Assembly: GCA_903924985.1 (NCBI GenBank)
Contig: CAIYDT010000147.1
Coordinates: forward strand, 1 to 34,966
Length of the DNA stretch: 34,966 nucleotides
Direction: 5' to 3'
Source of the DNA: an uncultured Acetobacteraceae bacterium
Lineage (GTDB): Bacteria > Pseudomonadota > Alphaproteobacteria > Acetobacterales > Acetobacteraceae
Under the pieces are notes generated by a model. It made no database searches. It was given only the letters and a program-made list of their open reading frames with translations, and was not told the origin of the DNA. The translations under genes and the position numbers were made by a program. Positions 23,536-32,470 of this stretch are shown here, in pieces. The stretch's first letter is position 1; each line of letters opens with the position of its first letter.

Positions 23536-25971
23536 TCACGTATTCCCAGGATTCCCCCCATCCTCCGGCCAGCGGTGCTTCGGGTAGCGCCCGCGCATAT
23601 CCCGGCGGGCGTCGGACCAGGCACCCTTCCAGAAGCCGGCGAGATCGGCGGTGACCGCGATGGGGCGCATTGCGGGGGATAGCAGAGCGAGGCGCAAGGG
23701 GATTTTGCCGCCGGCCAGTTTGGGCGTGGTTTTCAGGCCGTAAAAGGCCTGGGCGCGGGCGCTGGCGAGGGGAACAGACTCCGAATAGTCCACGGCCGCG
23801 CGGCCGCCGGGCAGGGACAGATGGGTCGGAAGCTCGCGGTCGAGGCGGTCGGTCAGCGCCCAGGTCAGAGTGGCGCGCAGGATGGACAGAAGGTCCAACC
23901 GCTCCAGATCCGTCAGGCGAGCCATGCCGAGCAGATGCAGGCTCAACCAATCTTGCACGGTGGCGATCAGGGCGGTGTCGGACAGGTCCGGCCACTCGGC
24001 GTTGGGTTCCACCCCCCGCATCAGGCCGACGCGGGTTTGGAATTGCCGCGCGGTATCGGTCCAGGGCAGGGGACGCAGCGCATCGGTGGCGACCGCGTCA
24101 GCCAGGGCCGCGGCCACATCGGAGGGATCGGCGGGGACGGTGCGGTCGCTCAGGATCAGCGCGCCCAGCCGGCGGCGGCGCCGCGCCAGCACGCTGCCGG
24201 AGATAGGGTCGAACCCGCGCTCGATCTGTTCCGTCACCCTGGCTTCCAGGGCTGGCGGCAGGTCGTCGGGGTCGAGGCGGGCGGCCAGCGCGATGCGGGC
24301 GGAGGCTTTCATCTCAAGCGATGCCACTGCCAGCAGCCCGGCATTGGCGAGTTCGTCGGTTTTCGGCAGCCGGGCCCCGCCGCCGCCGGACAGTCGGAAC
24401 GACCCCGGATCGCCGCGCCGCTGCGCGATCCGATCGGGGAACGCGGCGGCGAGCAACCGGCCCGGATCGCCGTCTCCGCGCGTGTCAGCCGGCACGCGCA
24501 TCCGCCGCCGGTACTGCCCGGCGGCCCGCCTGATACGCGACAAGGCCGCTCGGTCGGCGTTCGGGTCTCCGTCTTCGATGGCGGCAAGGCGGGTCATGAT
24601 GTCGGCGGCGGGTTCGTGCCCGCGCATCGGATCGCGCTCCTCCAACAACGCCGCGATATCGGCGGCGCGGGCCTTTTCCGCTGGTGTTTCCGCCGCCAGC
24701 ATCATGGCCGCCAGTCTTGGATGCGCGCCGAGCGTGGCCATGCGCTGGCCGGTTTGGGTGATACGGCCGGCGGCGTCCATGGCGCCGAGTTCGCCCAGTA
24801 GCGCGTTCGCCGCCGCCAGGGCCCCGGATGGGGGGCGGTCCTGAAACGGCAATTCCATCGGCGGCGTACCCCAGGCCGCGCAATCCAGCGCCAGCGACGA
24901 GAGCTCAGCCTCCAGAATTTCCGGTCGATCGAACGCTGGCAGGCCACGATGCAGGGCAGGGGACCACAGGCGGATGGCCACACCCGGTGCCTCCCGCCCC
25001 GAGCGGCCGGCGCGCTGGTCGGCGGCGGCGCGGGAAATGCGCAGTGTGGTCAGCCGCGTCAGCCCGGTCGCCGGGTCCAGTCGGGGCGCCCGCCGCCAGC
25101 CGCCATCGACCACGATCCGTACGCCCGGCACGGTCAGTGAGGTCTCGGCGATGGAGGTGGCCAGCACCACCCGCCGCGTTTCCGCCGGCCGTAGCGCCCG
25201 ATCCTGATCGGCGCGTGGCAGCTCCCCGTGCAGCGGCAGCACCAGCGCGCCGCAATTCTCCAGCGCCGATTGGGTGCGGCGGATCTCCGCCATGCCCGGC
25301 AGGAAGGCCAGGATGTCCCCTTTATGCTCAGATAAAGCAGAACGGATGGCGCGCGCCATCGCGTCGGGCAGATCGCGGGGTAATGCGATGTCTCGGGCGT
25401 TGTGGCGGACCTCCACCGGGTACATCCGTCCGGCGCTTTCGACGATCTCCGCGTCCATCATCCCGGCCAAACGCGCACCATCGGCGGTCGCGGACATCGC
25501 CAGCAGGCGGAGTTCGGGGCGCAACGTGCGTTGCAGGTCCAGGCAAAAGGCCAGCGCCAGGTCGGATTCGAGGGAGCGCTCGTGGATTTCGTCCAGGATC
25601 ACCGCCGCCACGCCGTCCAGGCCGGGGTCGGATTGCAGGCGGCGAACCAGCAGGCCCTCGGTGATGACTTCTATCCGCGTGTCCGCCGATACCGCCGAGT
25701 CCAGGCGGGTGCGGAATCCCACCGTCCGCCCGACTTGCTCCCCCAGGAGGGAGGCCATGCGGTTGGCGGCCGCGCTGGTCGCCAGCCGCCGGGGTTCCAG
25801 CATCAGGATCTTCTGGTCGCCGCGCCACGGCGCACCCTGTAACGCCAGCGGCACCAGCGTGGTCTTCCCCGCACCCGGCGGCGCCACCAGCACGGCATTG
25901 CGGCCGGCATCCAGCAAGGCGTGCAACGCGGGGAGCGCATCGGTGACGGGCAGATCGGGAAGTTCGGGCAT
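23536..25971 (-). CDS. hrpB: ATP-dependent helicase HrpB
   Basis: A DEAH-type RNA helicase of 811 residues. Walker A is APPGAGKTT (30-38), the Walker B box is DEIH (127-130) in VILDEIHERSLE, and motif III is AMSAT. SIAETSLTVPGVRIVVDGGW (motifs IV-V, in two halves) and DQRAGRSGR (motif VI) complete the core. The long HrpB C-terminus ends RGRYPKHRWPEDG, as is usual for the family. The start is the ATG at 25971, and frames reaching 26205 would run into the divergent dsbD-like gene. Its cellular job is not settled in most bacteria. The gap to the divergent gene is only 52 bases. Confidence 0.95.
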   Translation of the reverse strand: MPELPDLPVTDALPALHALLDAGRNAVLVAPPGAGKTTLVPLALQGAPWRGDQKILMLEPRRLATSAAANRMASLLGEQVGRTVGFRTRLDSAVSADTRIEVITEGLLVRRLQSDPGLDGVAAVILDEIHERSLESDLALAFCLDLQRTLRPELRLLAMSATADGARLAGMMDAEIVESAGRMYPVEVRHNARDIALPRDLPDAMARAIRSALSEHKGDILAFLPGMAEIRRTQSALENCGALVLPLHGELPRADQDRALRPAETRRVVLATSIAETSLTVPGVRIVVDGGWRRAPRLDPATGLTRLTTLRISRAAADQRAGRSGREAPGVAIRLWSPALHRGLPAFDRPEILEAELSSLALDCAAWGTPPMELPFQDRPPSGALAAANALLGELGAMDAAGRITQTGQRMATLGAHPRLAAMMLAAETPAEKARAADIAALLEERDPMRGHEPAADIMTRLAAIEDGDPNADRAALSRIRRAAGQYRRRMRVPADTRGDGDPGRLLAAAFPDRIAQRRGDPGSFRLSGGGGARLPKTDELANAGLLAVASLEMKASARIALAARLDPDDLPPALEARVTEQIERGFDPISGSVLARRRRRLGALILSDRTVPADPSDVAAALADAVATDALRPLPWTDTARQFQTRVGLMRGVEPNAEWPDLSDTALIATVQDWLSLHLLGMARLTDLERLDLLSILRATLTWALTDRLDRELPTHLSLPGGRAAVDYSESVPLASARAQAFYGLKTTPKLAGGKIPLRLALLSPAMRPIAVTADLAGFWKGAWSDARRDMRGRYPKHRWPEDGGNPGNT

Positions 25972-26023
25972 GACTCGCTCTATACTATATGGAATACGCG
26001 TTCGCCCGACCGAAGGTCCGTTC
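25972..26023. promoter_or_regulatory. Short divergent promoter region
   Basis: The 52 bases between hrpB (leftwards) and the dsbD-like gene (rightwards) contain TATACT at 25981-25986, and its reverse complement region gives TATAGT on the minus strand. Both could be -10 boxes. No good -35 is found at 16-18 bases on either strand. If the minus-strand box is used, the hrpB message would be almost leaderless. Confidence 0.25.
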
Positions 26024-28048
26024 ATGCCGCGTTTGTTGCTCGCACTTTTGCTTATGATGATCGCGGCCCCCGCTTTCGCGCTGGAGAGCGCGCCGGTCGT
26101 GTCCAAGCGAGTCACGGTCACCCTGGTGACGGACACCGATTCTGTTGCACCCGGCACCCCATTCCGGGTGGGGCTGCGGTTTCGCCTGGTCGAGGGGTGG
26201 CACACCTACTGGAAGAATCCCGGGGACGCCGGCGTACCCGCCGAACTGACGCTGGACCTGCCGTCAGGTACCACCGCCGGGCCGATCGACTGGCCGGCGC
26301 CGAACCGGGTCGCCGAGGGGCCGGTGATGACTTACGCCTACAACGGGGAGGTTCTCCTGCCCGTGACCATCCAATCCACCGGGCCTTTCACCTTGAAAGC
26401 CCACGCCAACTGGTTGGTCTGCAAGGACATCTGCGTGCCGGAGGAGGGCGATTTCTCGCTTACGCTTCCCGCCGGGCCCCCCGCCCCCAACGCCCAGGCC
26501 CCGCTGTTCGCCGCCCACGACCGGTCGGTGCCGCAGCCATCGCCGTGGGCGGCGACCATCGCGCCGGACGGCTCCCTGTTCGTCCAAGGCCCCGAACTGC
26601 GGCCCGGAACTGTGACCGACGCCTGGTTCATCCCCGACGCCGCCGGCCGCATCGACGACGACGCGGCGCAACCGCTGTCGGTGCGCGACGGCGGGTTCGT
26701 GCTGTCGCTCAAACTGGCGCCGGACTTCAAATCGGCGGAGGGGTTGTCGGGCATTCTCTCGGTCCTCGACCGCGCCGGCCTCCGTAGCGATCTGGTGCTG
26801 CGGGCGCAGCCGGGCGCGCCGCCGCCGGCCGAAACGCCGCTGTCGCAGGTGTTGTTGTTCGCCTTCCTCGGCGGGTTGATTCTCAATCTGATGCCATGCG
26901 TTTTCCCGATCCTGGCCATGAAAGCCGTCGGGCTCGCGTCCGGTTTCGCGCGCGGCGCCGCTCGGATGCACGCTTTGTCCTACACCGCCGGGGTGCTGGC
27001 GACGTTCGTGGTTCTCGCGGCCGCGCTGCTGGTGGCGCGGTCGACGGGTGCGGTGGCGGGTTGGGGGTTTCAGTTCCAGTCGCCGGTGTTCGTGGTCGGC
27101 GTGGCCTGGGTGCTGTTCGCGGTGGGCCTGAACCTCTCCGGGGTGTTCGAGATTGGCTCCGGTCTGGCAGGGGCCGGCGGGCGGCTGGCTAGCAAGGAAG
27201 GGCACTGGGGCAGCTTTTTCACCGGATTGTTGGCGGTGCTGGTCGCCACCCCTTGCACCGCCCCGTTCATGGGGGTCGCCATCGCCGCGGGTCTGGCCGC
27301 GCCGCCGCCGGTGACCATGCTGGTCTTCGTCGCGATGGGTCTGGGTCTCGCCGCGCCCTATGTACTGCTGGCGATGGTCCCGGGTCTCGGCCGCCGTCTG
27401 CCCCGCCCCGGGCGGTGGATGGAGGTGCTGAAGCAAGCCCTGGCTTTCCCAATGTATGGCGCGGCGGTGTGGCTGCTGTGGGTGGTCAGCCAGGAGGCCG
27501 GATCGCCCGGGGTCCTCATCGCCGCCGCGGGCTGCGTGCTGCTTGGTTTTGCCGGTTGGGTTTGGGGGATTGGGCACGTGGCCTCGGCAAGCCCGAACAC
27601 GCGCCGCTTCACGCGGGCGCTGGCGATCGCCGCGGTGCTGTGCGCGCTGGGAATCCTCACCGGGGTGGCGGTCACGCCGTCCGATCAGGCCGATGCGGCG
27701 GTTAAAAGCGGAGCCGAGGCGTTCTCGCCCGCGCGACTCGCCGCCTTGCGGGCGGAAGGCCGGCCGGTGTTCGTGAATATGACGGCGGCGTGGTGCGTGA
27801 CCTGCCTTGTGAACGAGCGGGTGGCCATCCGCACCGATGCCGTGCGGCGGGCCTTCGCGGCAGGCAAGGTCGTTTACCTGAAGGGCGACTGGACCCGGCA
27901 AAATCCGGAGATTACGGCATTCCTGCGCGAGCACGGCCGCGACGGGGTGCCGCTTTATGTGTATTACCCGGCGGACGGCGGCTCCCTGATCGAACTACCG
28001 CAAATCCTGACCGAGGGGACCGTTTTGGCTGCGCTGGGGCGGCGGTAG
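26024..28048 (+). CDS. DsbD/ScsB-like thiol:disulfide interchange protein
   Basis: Moves reducing power from cytoplasmic thioredoxin across the membrane. The 674-residue protein has a signal peptide (to about 19), an N-terminal periplasmic domain with Cys133 and Cys137 (VCKDIC), and a membrane domain of about eight helices with Cys292 (NLMPCVFP) and Cys411 (ATPCTAPF). The C-terminal thioredoxin domain has Cys591-Val-Thr-Cys594. All three cysteine pairs of the relay are present. The N-terminal domain is longer than that of E. coli DsbD and resembles ScsB. The start is the ATG before PRLLLALLLMM; upstream frame lies in hrpB antisense. It converges on a TlpA-like thioredoxin with 4 bases between stops. 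Confidence 0.92.
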   Translation: MPRLLLALLLMMIAAPAFALESAPVVSKRVTVTLVTDTDSVAPGTPFRVGLRFRLVEGWHTYWKNPGDAGVPAELTLDLPSGTTAGPIDWPAPNRVAEGPVMTYAYNGEVLLPVTIQSTGPFTLKAHANWLVCKDICVPEEGDFSLTLPAGPPAPNAQAPLFAAHDRSVPQPSPWAATIAPDGSLFVQGPELRPGTVTDAWFIPDAAGRIDDDAAQPLSVRDGGFVLSLKLAPDFKSAEGLSGILSVLDRAGLRSDLVLRAQPGAPPPAETPLSQVLLFAFLGGLILNLMPCVFPILAMKAVGLASGFARGAARMHALSYTAGVLATFVVLAAALLVARSTGAVAGWGFQFQSPVFVVGVAWVLFAVGLNLSGVFEIGSGLAGAGGRLASKEGHWGSFFTGLLAVLVATPCTAPFMGVAIAAGLAAPPPVTMLVFVAMGLGLAAPYVLLAMVPGLGRRLPRPGRWMEVLKQALAFPMYGAAVWLLWVVSQEAGSPGVLIAAAGCVLLGFAGWVWGIGHVASASPNTRRFTRALAIAAVLCALGILTGVAVTPSDQADAAVKSGAEAFSPARLAALRAEGRPVFVNMTAAWCVTCLVNERVAIRTDAVRRAFAAGKVVYLKGDWTRQNPEITAFLREHGRDGVPLYVYYPADGGSLIELPQILTEGTVLAALGRR

Positions 28049-28052
28049 GGCG

Positions 28053-28604
28053 TTAGCCCACCAGCTTGCGGATCAGTGCGACCGCCATCGGGGACGACCA
28101 GTCGGCGGGGCCTTCCAGCCGAGCGCAATCTCGGCCCTTGCGGTCGATAATCACCGTCGTCGGGATGCCGTGCGCGTCCCAGGCCCGAGCCAGCGCGCCC
28201 TTCGGGTCGGTGAGGATGGGCAGCCCGGCGACATCGTGTTCCTTGAACCACGCGCGCACCGTGTCCACGCCGCCGCGATCCGACGATAGCGGCAGCACCG
28301 CGATGTCATGCGGCGCCAGCGCGACCGACAGGGCCTGCAGCGACGGCATCTCCGCCACGCAGGGCGCGCACCAGGTGGCCCAGAGGTTGACCACCATGCC
28401 GTGGCCCAGGAACTCTTTCAGCCGGTGCTCCGTCCCGCTGGCGTCGAAGAACGGGATGTCCGGGGGGGCGACCGGCGGATCGGTCGGGATCAGGACCTCG
28501 GCCAGATCGTGCAGTCTCGTGGCTGCCCAAGGTTTGCGCGGGGGCAGCGCCGCCGCTAGGGTGGCGCCGGCCGCCAGGAGTGTCCGGCGCGCGATCAATG
28601 CCAT
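28053..28604 (-). CDS. TlpA-like thioredoxin-family protein
   Basis: A 183-residue periplasmic thiol reductase of the TlpA/ResA type. The N-terminus [19 protein letters not shown] has a twin-arginine-like RRTLL and a hydrophobic region. The active site is [17 protein letters not shown] (Cys79, Cys82), and [12 protein letters not shown] carries the cis-proline loop. The gene converges on the DsbD/ScsB-like gene, which could be its reductant. Only 15 bases separate its start from argH on the other strand, so its promoter must overlap argH or the start region. The partner substrate is unknown. Confidence 0.9.
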   Translation of the reverse strand: MALIARRTLLAAGATLAAALPPRKPWAATRLHDLAEVLIPTDPPVAPPDIPFFDASGTEHRLKEFLGHGMVVNLWATWCAPCVAEMPSLQALSVALAPHDIAVLPLSSDRGGVDTVRAWFKEHDVAGLPILTDPKGALARAWDAHGIPTTVIIDRKGRDCARLEGPADWSSPMAVALIRKLVG

Positions 28605-28619
28605 GATGGATGCCTTCTC

Positions 28620-30032
28620 GTGAACGATGACGCCGAGCGCAGGAACGTGGCCGCAAATGCCCAATGGGGCGGGCGCTTCGCGGCGGGCCCGTCGGCGATC
28701 ATGCAGGAGATCAACGCCTCCATCGGGTTCGACCAAAAACTTTGGCGGCAAGACATTCGCGGCTCCCTCGCCCATGCGGCGATGCTGGCGCATATAGGGT
28801 TGATCGGCGCCGAAGACGAGCATGCCATTCGCCAGGGGCTGGAGGGCATCGCCGCGGAAATCGAGGCCGGACATTTCCCGTTCAGCGCCGACCTCGAAGA
28901 CATCCACATGAACATCGAGGCCCGCCTGACCGAACGCATCGGGGAGGCCGGTAAACGTCTGCATACCGCCCGCAGCCGCAACGACCAGGTGGCGACCGAT
29001 TTCCGCTTGTGGGTGCGCGATGCGATCGATGGGCTGACGGCGCAGATCACCGATACGATGCGCGCTCTGGCCTTACGCGCGGCGGACTACGCCGGCGACG
29101 TGATGCCGGGGTTCACGCATTTGCAGACGGCGCAGCCGGTGACCTTCGGGCATCACTTGCTGGCGTATGTGGAGATGCTGGACCGCGACCGCGGCCGCCT
29201 CGCCGACTGCCGCAAGCGCCTGAATGTTTCCCCACTTGGTTCGGCGGCGCTGGCGGGAACGTCGTTTCCCATCGACCGGCACATGACCGCCGCCGCGTTG
29301 GGCTTCGAAGGGCCGTCGTCGAACAGTCTGGACGCCGTGTCGGACCGCGATTTCGCGCTGGAGTTCCTCTCCGCCGCCGCGATCTCGGCCATGCATCTTT
29401 CCCGCTTCGCCGAGGAAATCGTCATCTGGTGCAGCGCGCCCTACCGCTTCATCCGACTTTCCGATGCCTTCACCACCGGGTCGTCGATCATGCCGCAGAA
29501 GCGCAACCCCGATGCGGCGGAGCTGGTACGGGCCAAAACCGGTCGCATCACCGGCTCCCTGGTCGCTCTGCTGACGGTGATGAAAGGCCTGCCGCTGGCT
29601 TATGCCAAGGATATGCAGGAAGACAAGGAACCGGTGTTCGACGCCGCCGAGGCCTGGGCACTGTCGCTCGCCGCCATCGCCGGCATGACGCGCGACCTGA
29701 CCCCGGTACTGGAGCGGATGCGGGCGCTGGCCGGTTCCGGCTTCTCCACCGCCACCGACCTGGCCGACTGGCTGGTGCGGGTGCTGAAACTGCCGTTCCG
29801 GGAGGCGCATCATATCACCGGCCGCCTGGTGGCGATGGCGGAGCAAAAGGGTGTCGATTTGGCGGACCTTTCCCTGGCGGAAATGCGGAGCGTGCATGAT
29901 GGCATTACCGACAATGTGTTCAGCGTGCTGACCGTGGATGCCTCGGTCGCGTCGCGCACCAGCTTTGGTGGCACCGCACCGGTCAATGTGGCGCGGGAGG
30001 CGGCGCGGTGGCTCGCGGCGTTGTCGGTATGA
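28620..30032 (+). CDS. argH: Argininosuccinate lyase
   Basis: Splits argininosuccinate into arginine and fumarate, the last step of arginine biosynthesis. The 470-residue protein has [29 protein letters not shown] [17 protein letters not shown] (in parts) and the fumarase/aspartase signature [16 protein letters not shown]. The start is GTG at 28620; a frame-compatible ATG is not near. [10 protein letters not shown], the usual beginning of the enzyme, follows after 15 residues. The TGA overlaps the ATG of the small lipoprotein downstream as ATGA. Confidence 0.96.
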   Translation: MNDDAERRNVAANAQWGGRFAAGPSAIMQEINASIGFDQKLWRQDIRGSLAHAAMLAHIGLIGAEDEHAIRQGLEGIAAEIEAGHFPFSADLEDIHMNIEARLTERIGEAGKRLHTARSRNDQVATDFRLWVRDAIDGLTAQITDTMRALALRAADYAGDVMPGFTHLQTAQPVTFGHHLLAYVEMLDRDRGRLADCRKRLNVSPLGSAALAGTSFPIDRHMTAAALGFEGPSSNSLDAVSDRDFALEFLSAAAISAMHLSRFAEEIVIWCSAPYRFIRLSDAFTTGSSIMPQKRNPDAAELVRAKTGRITGSLVALLTVMKGLPLAYAKDMQEDKEPVFDAAEAWALSLAAIAGMTRDLTPVLERMRALAGSGFSTATDLADWLVRVLKLPFREAHHITGRLVAMAEQKGVDLADLSLAEMRSVHDGITDNVFSVLTVDASVASRTSFGGTAPVNVAREAARWLAALSV

Positions 30033-30148
30033 GGATCGCGTTGTTGATCTTGGTCGTGCTGCTGGCCGGCTGCGCGAAGAAGGCCTCTCCGGTGGCGCCG
30101 GGTCCGGCGGATCAGATCACTTATCCGAAGTCGTATCCGACGCGTTGA
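30029..30148 (+). CDS. Small lipoprotein (LptM/YifL-like)
   Basis: A 39-residue lipoprotein beginning [20 protein letters not shown]. The lipobox LAGC puts the modified Cys at residue 15, and the mature chain of 25 residues is Pro-rich and ends [11 protein letters not shown]. Its ATG overlaps the argH stop (ATGA), so it is translated with argH. Small lipoproteins related to LptM, which helps assemble the LPS export pore, are often found between argH or a nearby gene and lysA. The family call rests on size, lipobox and location and not on a strong motif. lysA does not follow here. Confidence 0.75.
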   Translation: MRIALLILVVLLAGCAKKASPVAPGPADQITYPKSYPTR

Positions 30149-30222
30149 TTGTGGTTGCGGCGCGCGGCTTTCGGGCGTTACGGTTTCTGGCCTAACCATA
30201 ACAACCGAGGGAACGAATCGTC

Positions 30223-30609
30223 ATGACTCCAGATCTGACTCTGCTCGTCTGCGCCGTTGTTCTCGCCTTCATCCAGGTCGTGCTCGCCACGGTGGGGACC
30301 AATCTGCAGGTTCCATTGTCGGTTCTGGCCGGCAACCGGGAGGTCATGCCCGACATCACCGGCTGGGCCGGGCGCGCGATACGGGCACATCGGAACATGA
30401 TGGAAAACCTGCCGTTGTTCGCGGCATTGGTGCTGATCGCCCATATCGCCGGGCGTAATAATGCGACGTGCGTGCTCGGCGAGGAGATATTCGTCTGGGC
30501 GCGACTGGCGCATGCGGTCATTTACGTCGTTGGCGTTACGTGGTTGCGCACGGTCGCCTGGGCCGTTTCGGTGGTGGGGATGGCGATGATTTTGTTGCAG
30601 GTGTTGTAG
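30223..30609 (+). CDS. MAPEG-family membrane protein
   Basis: A 128-residue protein with four predicted membrane helices (about 5-25, 62-80, 90-107 and 110-127). Its core (RAIRAHRNMMENLPLFAALV, about 51-70) is the hallmark of bacterial MAPEG proteins, with the conserved R-A-x-x-N and E-N-x-P pattern. Eukaryotic members are glutathione- and eicosanoid-related transferases; bacterial ones are mostly of unknown function. The ATG is preceded by GAGGGA. It follows the argH-lipoprotein pair after 74 bases and seems to be its own unit. Confidence 0.9.
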   Translation: MTPDLTLLVCAVVLAFIQVVLATVGTNLQVPLSVLAGNREVMPDITGWAGRAIRAHRNMMENLPLFAALVLIAHIAGRNNATCVLGEEIFVWARLAHAVIYVVGVTWLRTVAWAVSVVGMAMILLQVL

Positions 30610-30625
30610 GATATTGCTCCCTTTT

Positions 30626-30639
30626 CGTCATGCCCGGGG
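30626..30639 (+). repeat. REP-like half-site, left
   Basis: CGTCATGCCCGGGG resembles the dispersed CGTCATNCCC repeats common in Alphaproteobacteria. Its near-complement CCTCGGGGATGACG lies at 31102-31115 (12 of 14 matching), on the other side of the IS4 remnant. Confidence 0.4.
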
Positions 30640-30691
30640 TCTGTCCTGGTACATACTCACAAGTAATTTACGATATCGCATTGAATGAAAA

Positions 30692-31050
30692 ATGTTCGCG
30701 CGATGGGGCGAAGTGCGATTCGCTGTCTCCGCCGGCTGGGCGGTGGCGGGCACTCGCCTGATTACGCTGCCCGCGCGCCAGCGCGGATCGCGCCAAACGC
30801 ATCGCCGTGGTGGAGATACGGTTTGGCGAGTTTGAGATCTGTCGCCCGCGCCTGAAGCACGATCGCAGCCGGGCGCATCGTCGACTGGTACCAGATGAGA
30901 TGGATCGTCGAACAGCTGTTCCGGGTGAGAAAATCGCAAGGGCTGGGGCTGGAGGAGAGCCAGGCCGCCGCGGCCGAACGTCTGATGAAGCTGGCAGCCG
31001 CGGCGATCAGGGCCGCGTGCACCGACATTCAATTGGTGCGGGGAGGGTAG
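30692..31050 (+). mobile_element. Decayed IS4-type transposase remnant
   Basis: Three frames in turn match parts of an IS4-type transposase. The first is 30692-30790 (AGWAVAGTRLITLPARQR), the second about 30780-30850 (AVVEIRFGEFEICRPRLK), and the third 30856-31050 (RIVDWYQMRWIVEQLFR, then SQGLGLEESQAA and RLMKLAAAAIRAACTDIQL). The order is right, but there are two frame changes and a likely deletion before IVDWYQMRW, since a typical member has some 40-60 more residues there. The Y-x(2)-R-W-x(2)-E motif of the catalytic domain is kept; the N-terminal half of the gene is missing. It cannot encode an active enzyme. No terminal repeats of the original element are certain. Confidence 0.75.
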
Positions 31051-31101
31051 GATTTTCGAAATGAAATCGAAATTAGATGCAAGAATCCCCTAGGGGTCGA
31101 G

Positions 31102-31115
31102 CCTCGGGGATGACG
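31102..31115 (-). repeat. REP-like half-site, right
   Basis: CCTCGGGGATGACG is the reverse partner of the CGTCATGCCC half-site at 30626, with the transposase remnant between. It may be one original repeat split by insertion, or two separate repeats. Confidence 0.4.
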
Positions 31116-31118
31116 AAT

Positions 31119-31159
31119 GAGGAATCCGGGCCCCGTTGTCTCCGTTCACCGGATTCCTC
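31119..31159 (-). terminator. Hairpin beyond the cupin stop
   Basis: GAGGAATCCGG (31119-31129) and CCGGATTCCTC (31149-31159) form a perfect 11-bp stem around a 19-base loop. It lies 6 bases after the stop of the leftward cupin gene, where a terminator would be expected, but no T run follows. It could instead be another REP-type palindrome. Confidence 0.4.
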
Positions 31160-31165
31160 TGGAGC

Positions 31166-31543
31166 CTACCCCCAGACCGCCTTCCCGCCCACCAGCGTCA
31201 TCGTGATGTGCCCCATCGTCGTGTCTTCCTTAGCGCCGTGCCAATGCCGCTCCCCAGCCTTCACATGCGCGACGTCGCCGACCTTGATCTCTTTCCGCTC
31301 ATGCTCCGTCGCGACCCAGCCGGAGCCGGAGACGACGATCAGCACCTGATCGCAGTCGTGGACGTGCCAGCCGGTGTTGCAGCCTTTGCTGAAGTTCACG
31401 ACGCTGCAATTGAAGTTCTCGGACTCCCCCGGCTCGATGATGGTCTGGCGGGTGCGTTCGACCGGGCCGGTCCAGCCATCGGTCCGTTCGGCGGCGCCCG
31501 GTGCGGGCAGGACCGGAATGTCTTTCAGCGTGACGACTTTCAT
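31166..31543 (-). CDS. Cupin-domain protein
   Basis: A 125-residue single-domain cupin. Motif 1 is GWHVHDCDQVLIVVSGSG (59-75), with His60 and His62, but Gln66 stands where the metal-binding Glu is usual. Motif 2 is HVKAGERHWHGA, with His100. Such small cupins bind a metal and may act as enzymes, sensors or regulators of small-molecule metabolism; none can be chosen here. The ATG has an excellent AGGAGG 9 bases before it. It follows aroE on the same strand after 15 bases and may be in one operon with it. Confidence 0.85.
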   Translation of the reverse strand: MKVVTLKDIPVLPAPGAAERTDGWTGPVERTRQTIIEPGESENFNCSVVNFSKGCNTGWHVHDCDQVLIVVSGSGWVATEHERKEIKVGDVAHVKAGERHWHGAKEDTTMGHITMTLVGGKAVWG

Positions 31544-31558
31544 GGCGATTTCCTCCTG

Positions 31559-32398
31559 TTATGATGACAGCAAGTCCGCGGCGACAAACCGTCGCAGTTC
31601 CTCATCCACCACCGGCTCCACCCCGAACCAGGCTTTGAATCCCGGGACAGCCTGATGCAGCAGCATGCCCAGCCCTTCCACGGTGCGCAGGCCGTGGGCG
31701 CGGGCCGCGGCCAGCAGCGGTGTTTCCAGCGGGACGTAGACGATGTCGCACACCGCCGAACCGGGCGCGGCGCGGGACAGGTCGATCTCCACCGGGTTCT
31801 GGTTGTGCATCCCCAAAGATGTGGTGTTCACCAGCAGGGCGTGGTCCGCGAGCGCGTCGGACCGGCGGTCCCAGTCCACCACGTTCAGCCCTGGCAGGTC
31901 CTCCGCCAGCGCCTCGGCTCGCGCGCGGGTGCGGTTGGCGACGGTGACCCGGACACCCAGCTCCTGCAAGACCGGCACGATGGCGCGGGCCGATCCGCCG
32001 GCACCCAGCAGCAAGGCCGGGCCGGCGGCGGGATCGACGCCGTGGGCGCGCAAATTGGCCAGGAAACCCCAACCATCGGTGTTGCCGCCGGAAATCTTGC
32101 CGTCCTTGAACACCAGCGTGTTCACCGCGCCGGCTTTACGCGCGATGTCGTCCACCGTGTCGCAGACCTCGAACGCGGCGATCTTGTTGGGGATGGTGAT
32201 GTTGGCGCCGGCGAAGCCGGCCAGCATCAACCCGCGCACGGCGGCGGGGAAATCCTCCGGCCGGATAGGCAACGGGACATAGGCGCCGTCGATCTTATGC
32301 CGCTCCAGCCAAAACCCGTGCAAACGGGGGGAGCGGGAGTGGCTGACCGGCCAGCCGATGATGCCCGCGAGGCGGGCGCTTCCTGAGAGTATGGGCAT
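31559..32398 (-). CDS. aroE: Shikimate dehydrogenase
   Basis: Reduces 3-dehydroshikimate to shikimate with NADPH in aromatic amino acid synthesis. The 279-residue protein has GWPVSHSRSPRLHGFWL (shikimate-binding SHSRSP), ITIPNK with the catalytic Lys, GGNTDGWGF with the Asp of the active pair, and the nucleotide loop LLLGAGGSARAIVPVL. The ATG at 32398 starts MPILSGSARLAGIIG at the normal distance from the SHSRSP motif; a longer frame upstream has no similarity. No good Shine-Dalgarno is seen. Confidence 0.95.
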   Translation of the reverse strand: MPILSGSARLAGIIGWPVSHSRSPRLHGFWLERHKIDGAYVPLPIRPEDFPAAVRGLMLAGFAGANITIPNKIAAFEVCDTVDDIARKAGAVNTLVFKDGKISGGNTDGWGFLANLRAHGVDPAAGPALLLGAGGSARAIVPVLQELGVRVTVANRTRARAEALAEDLPGLNVVDWDRRSDALADHALLVNTTSLGMHNQNPVEIDLSRAAPGSAVCDIVYVPLETPLLAAARAHGLRTVEGLGMLLHQAVPGFKAWFGVEPVVDEELRRFVAADLLSS

Positions 32399-32470
32399 AC
32401 CAGGAGAATTGCCGGACAGGCGGCCGAAGATCAAGCAGGGGCGGCAAGCGGAAGATGCCGCGACGCCGCC

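Noticed and set aside
25274..26023. In-frame extension before the DsbD/ScsB-like start
   Set aside because: The extra 250 residues are antisense to hrpB and low in complexity. The signal peptide at 26024 marks the real start.
31056..31073. TCGAAAT repeated twice near the IS4 relic
   Set aside because: A 7-base repeat with a 4-base gap in AT-rich sequence is likely by chance, and it does not flank the relic as a target duplication would.
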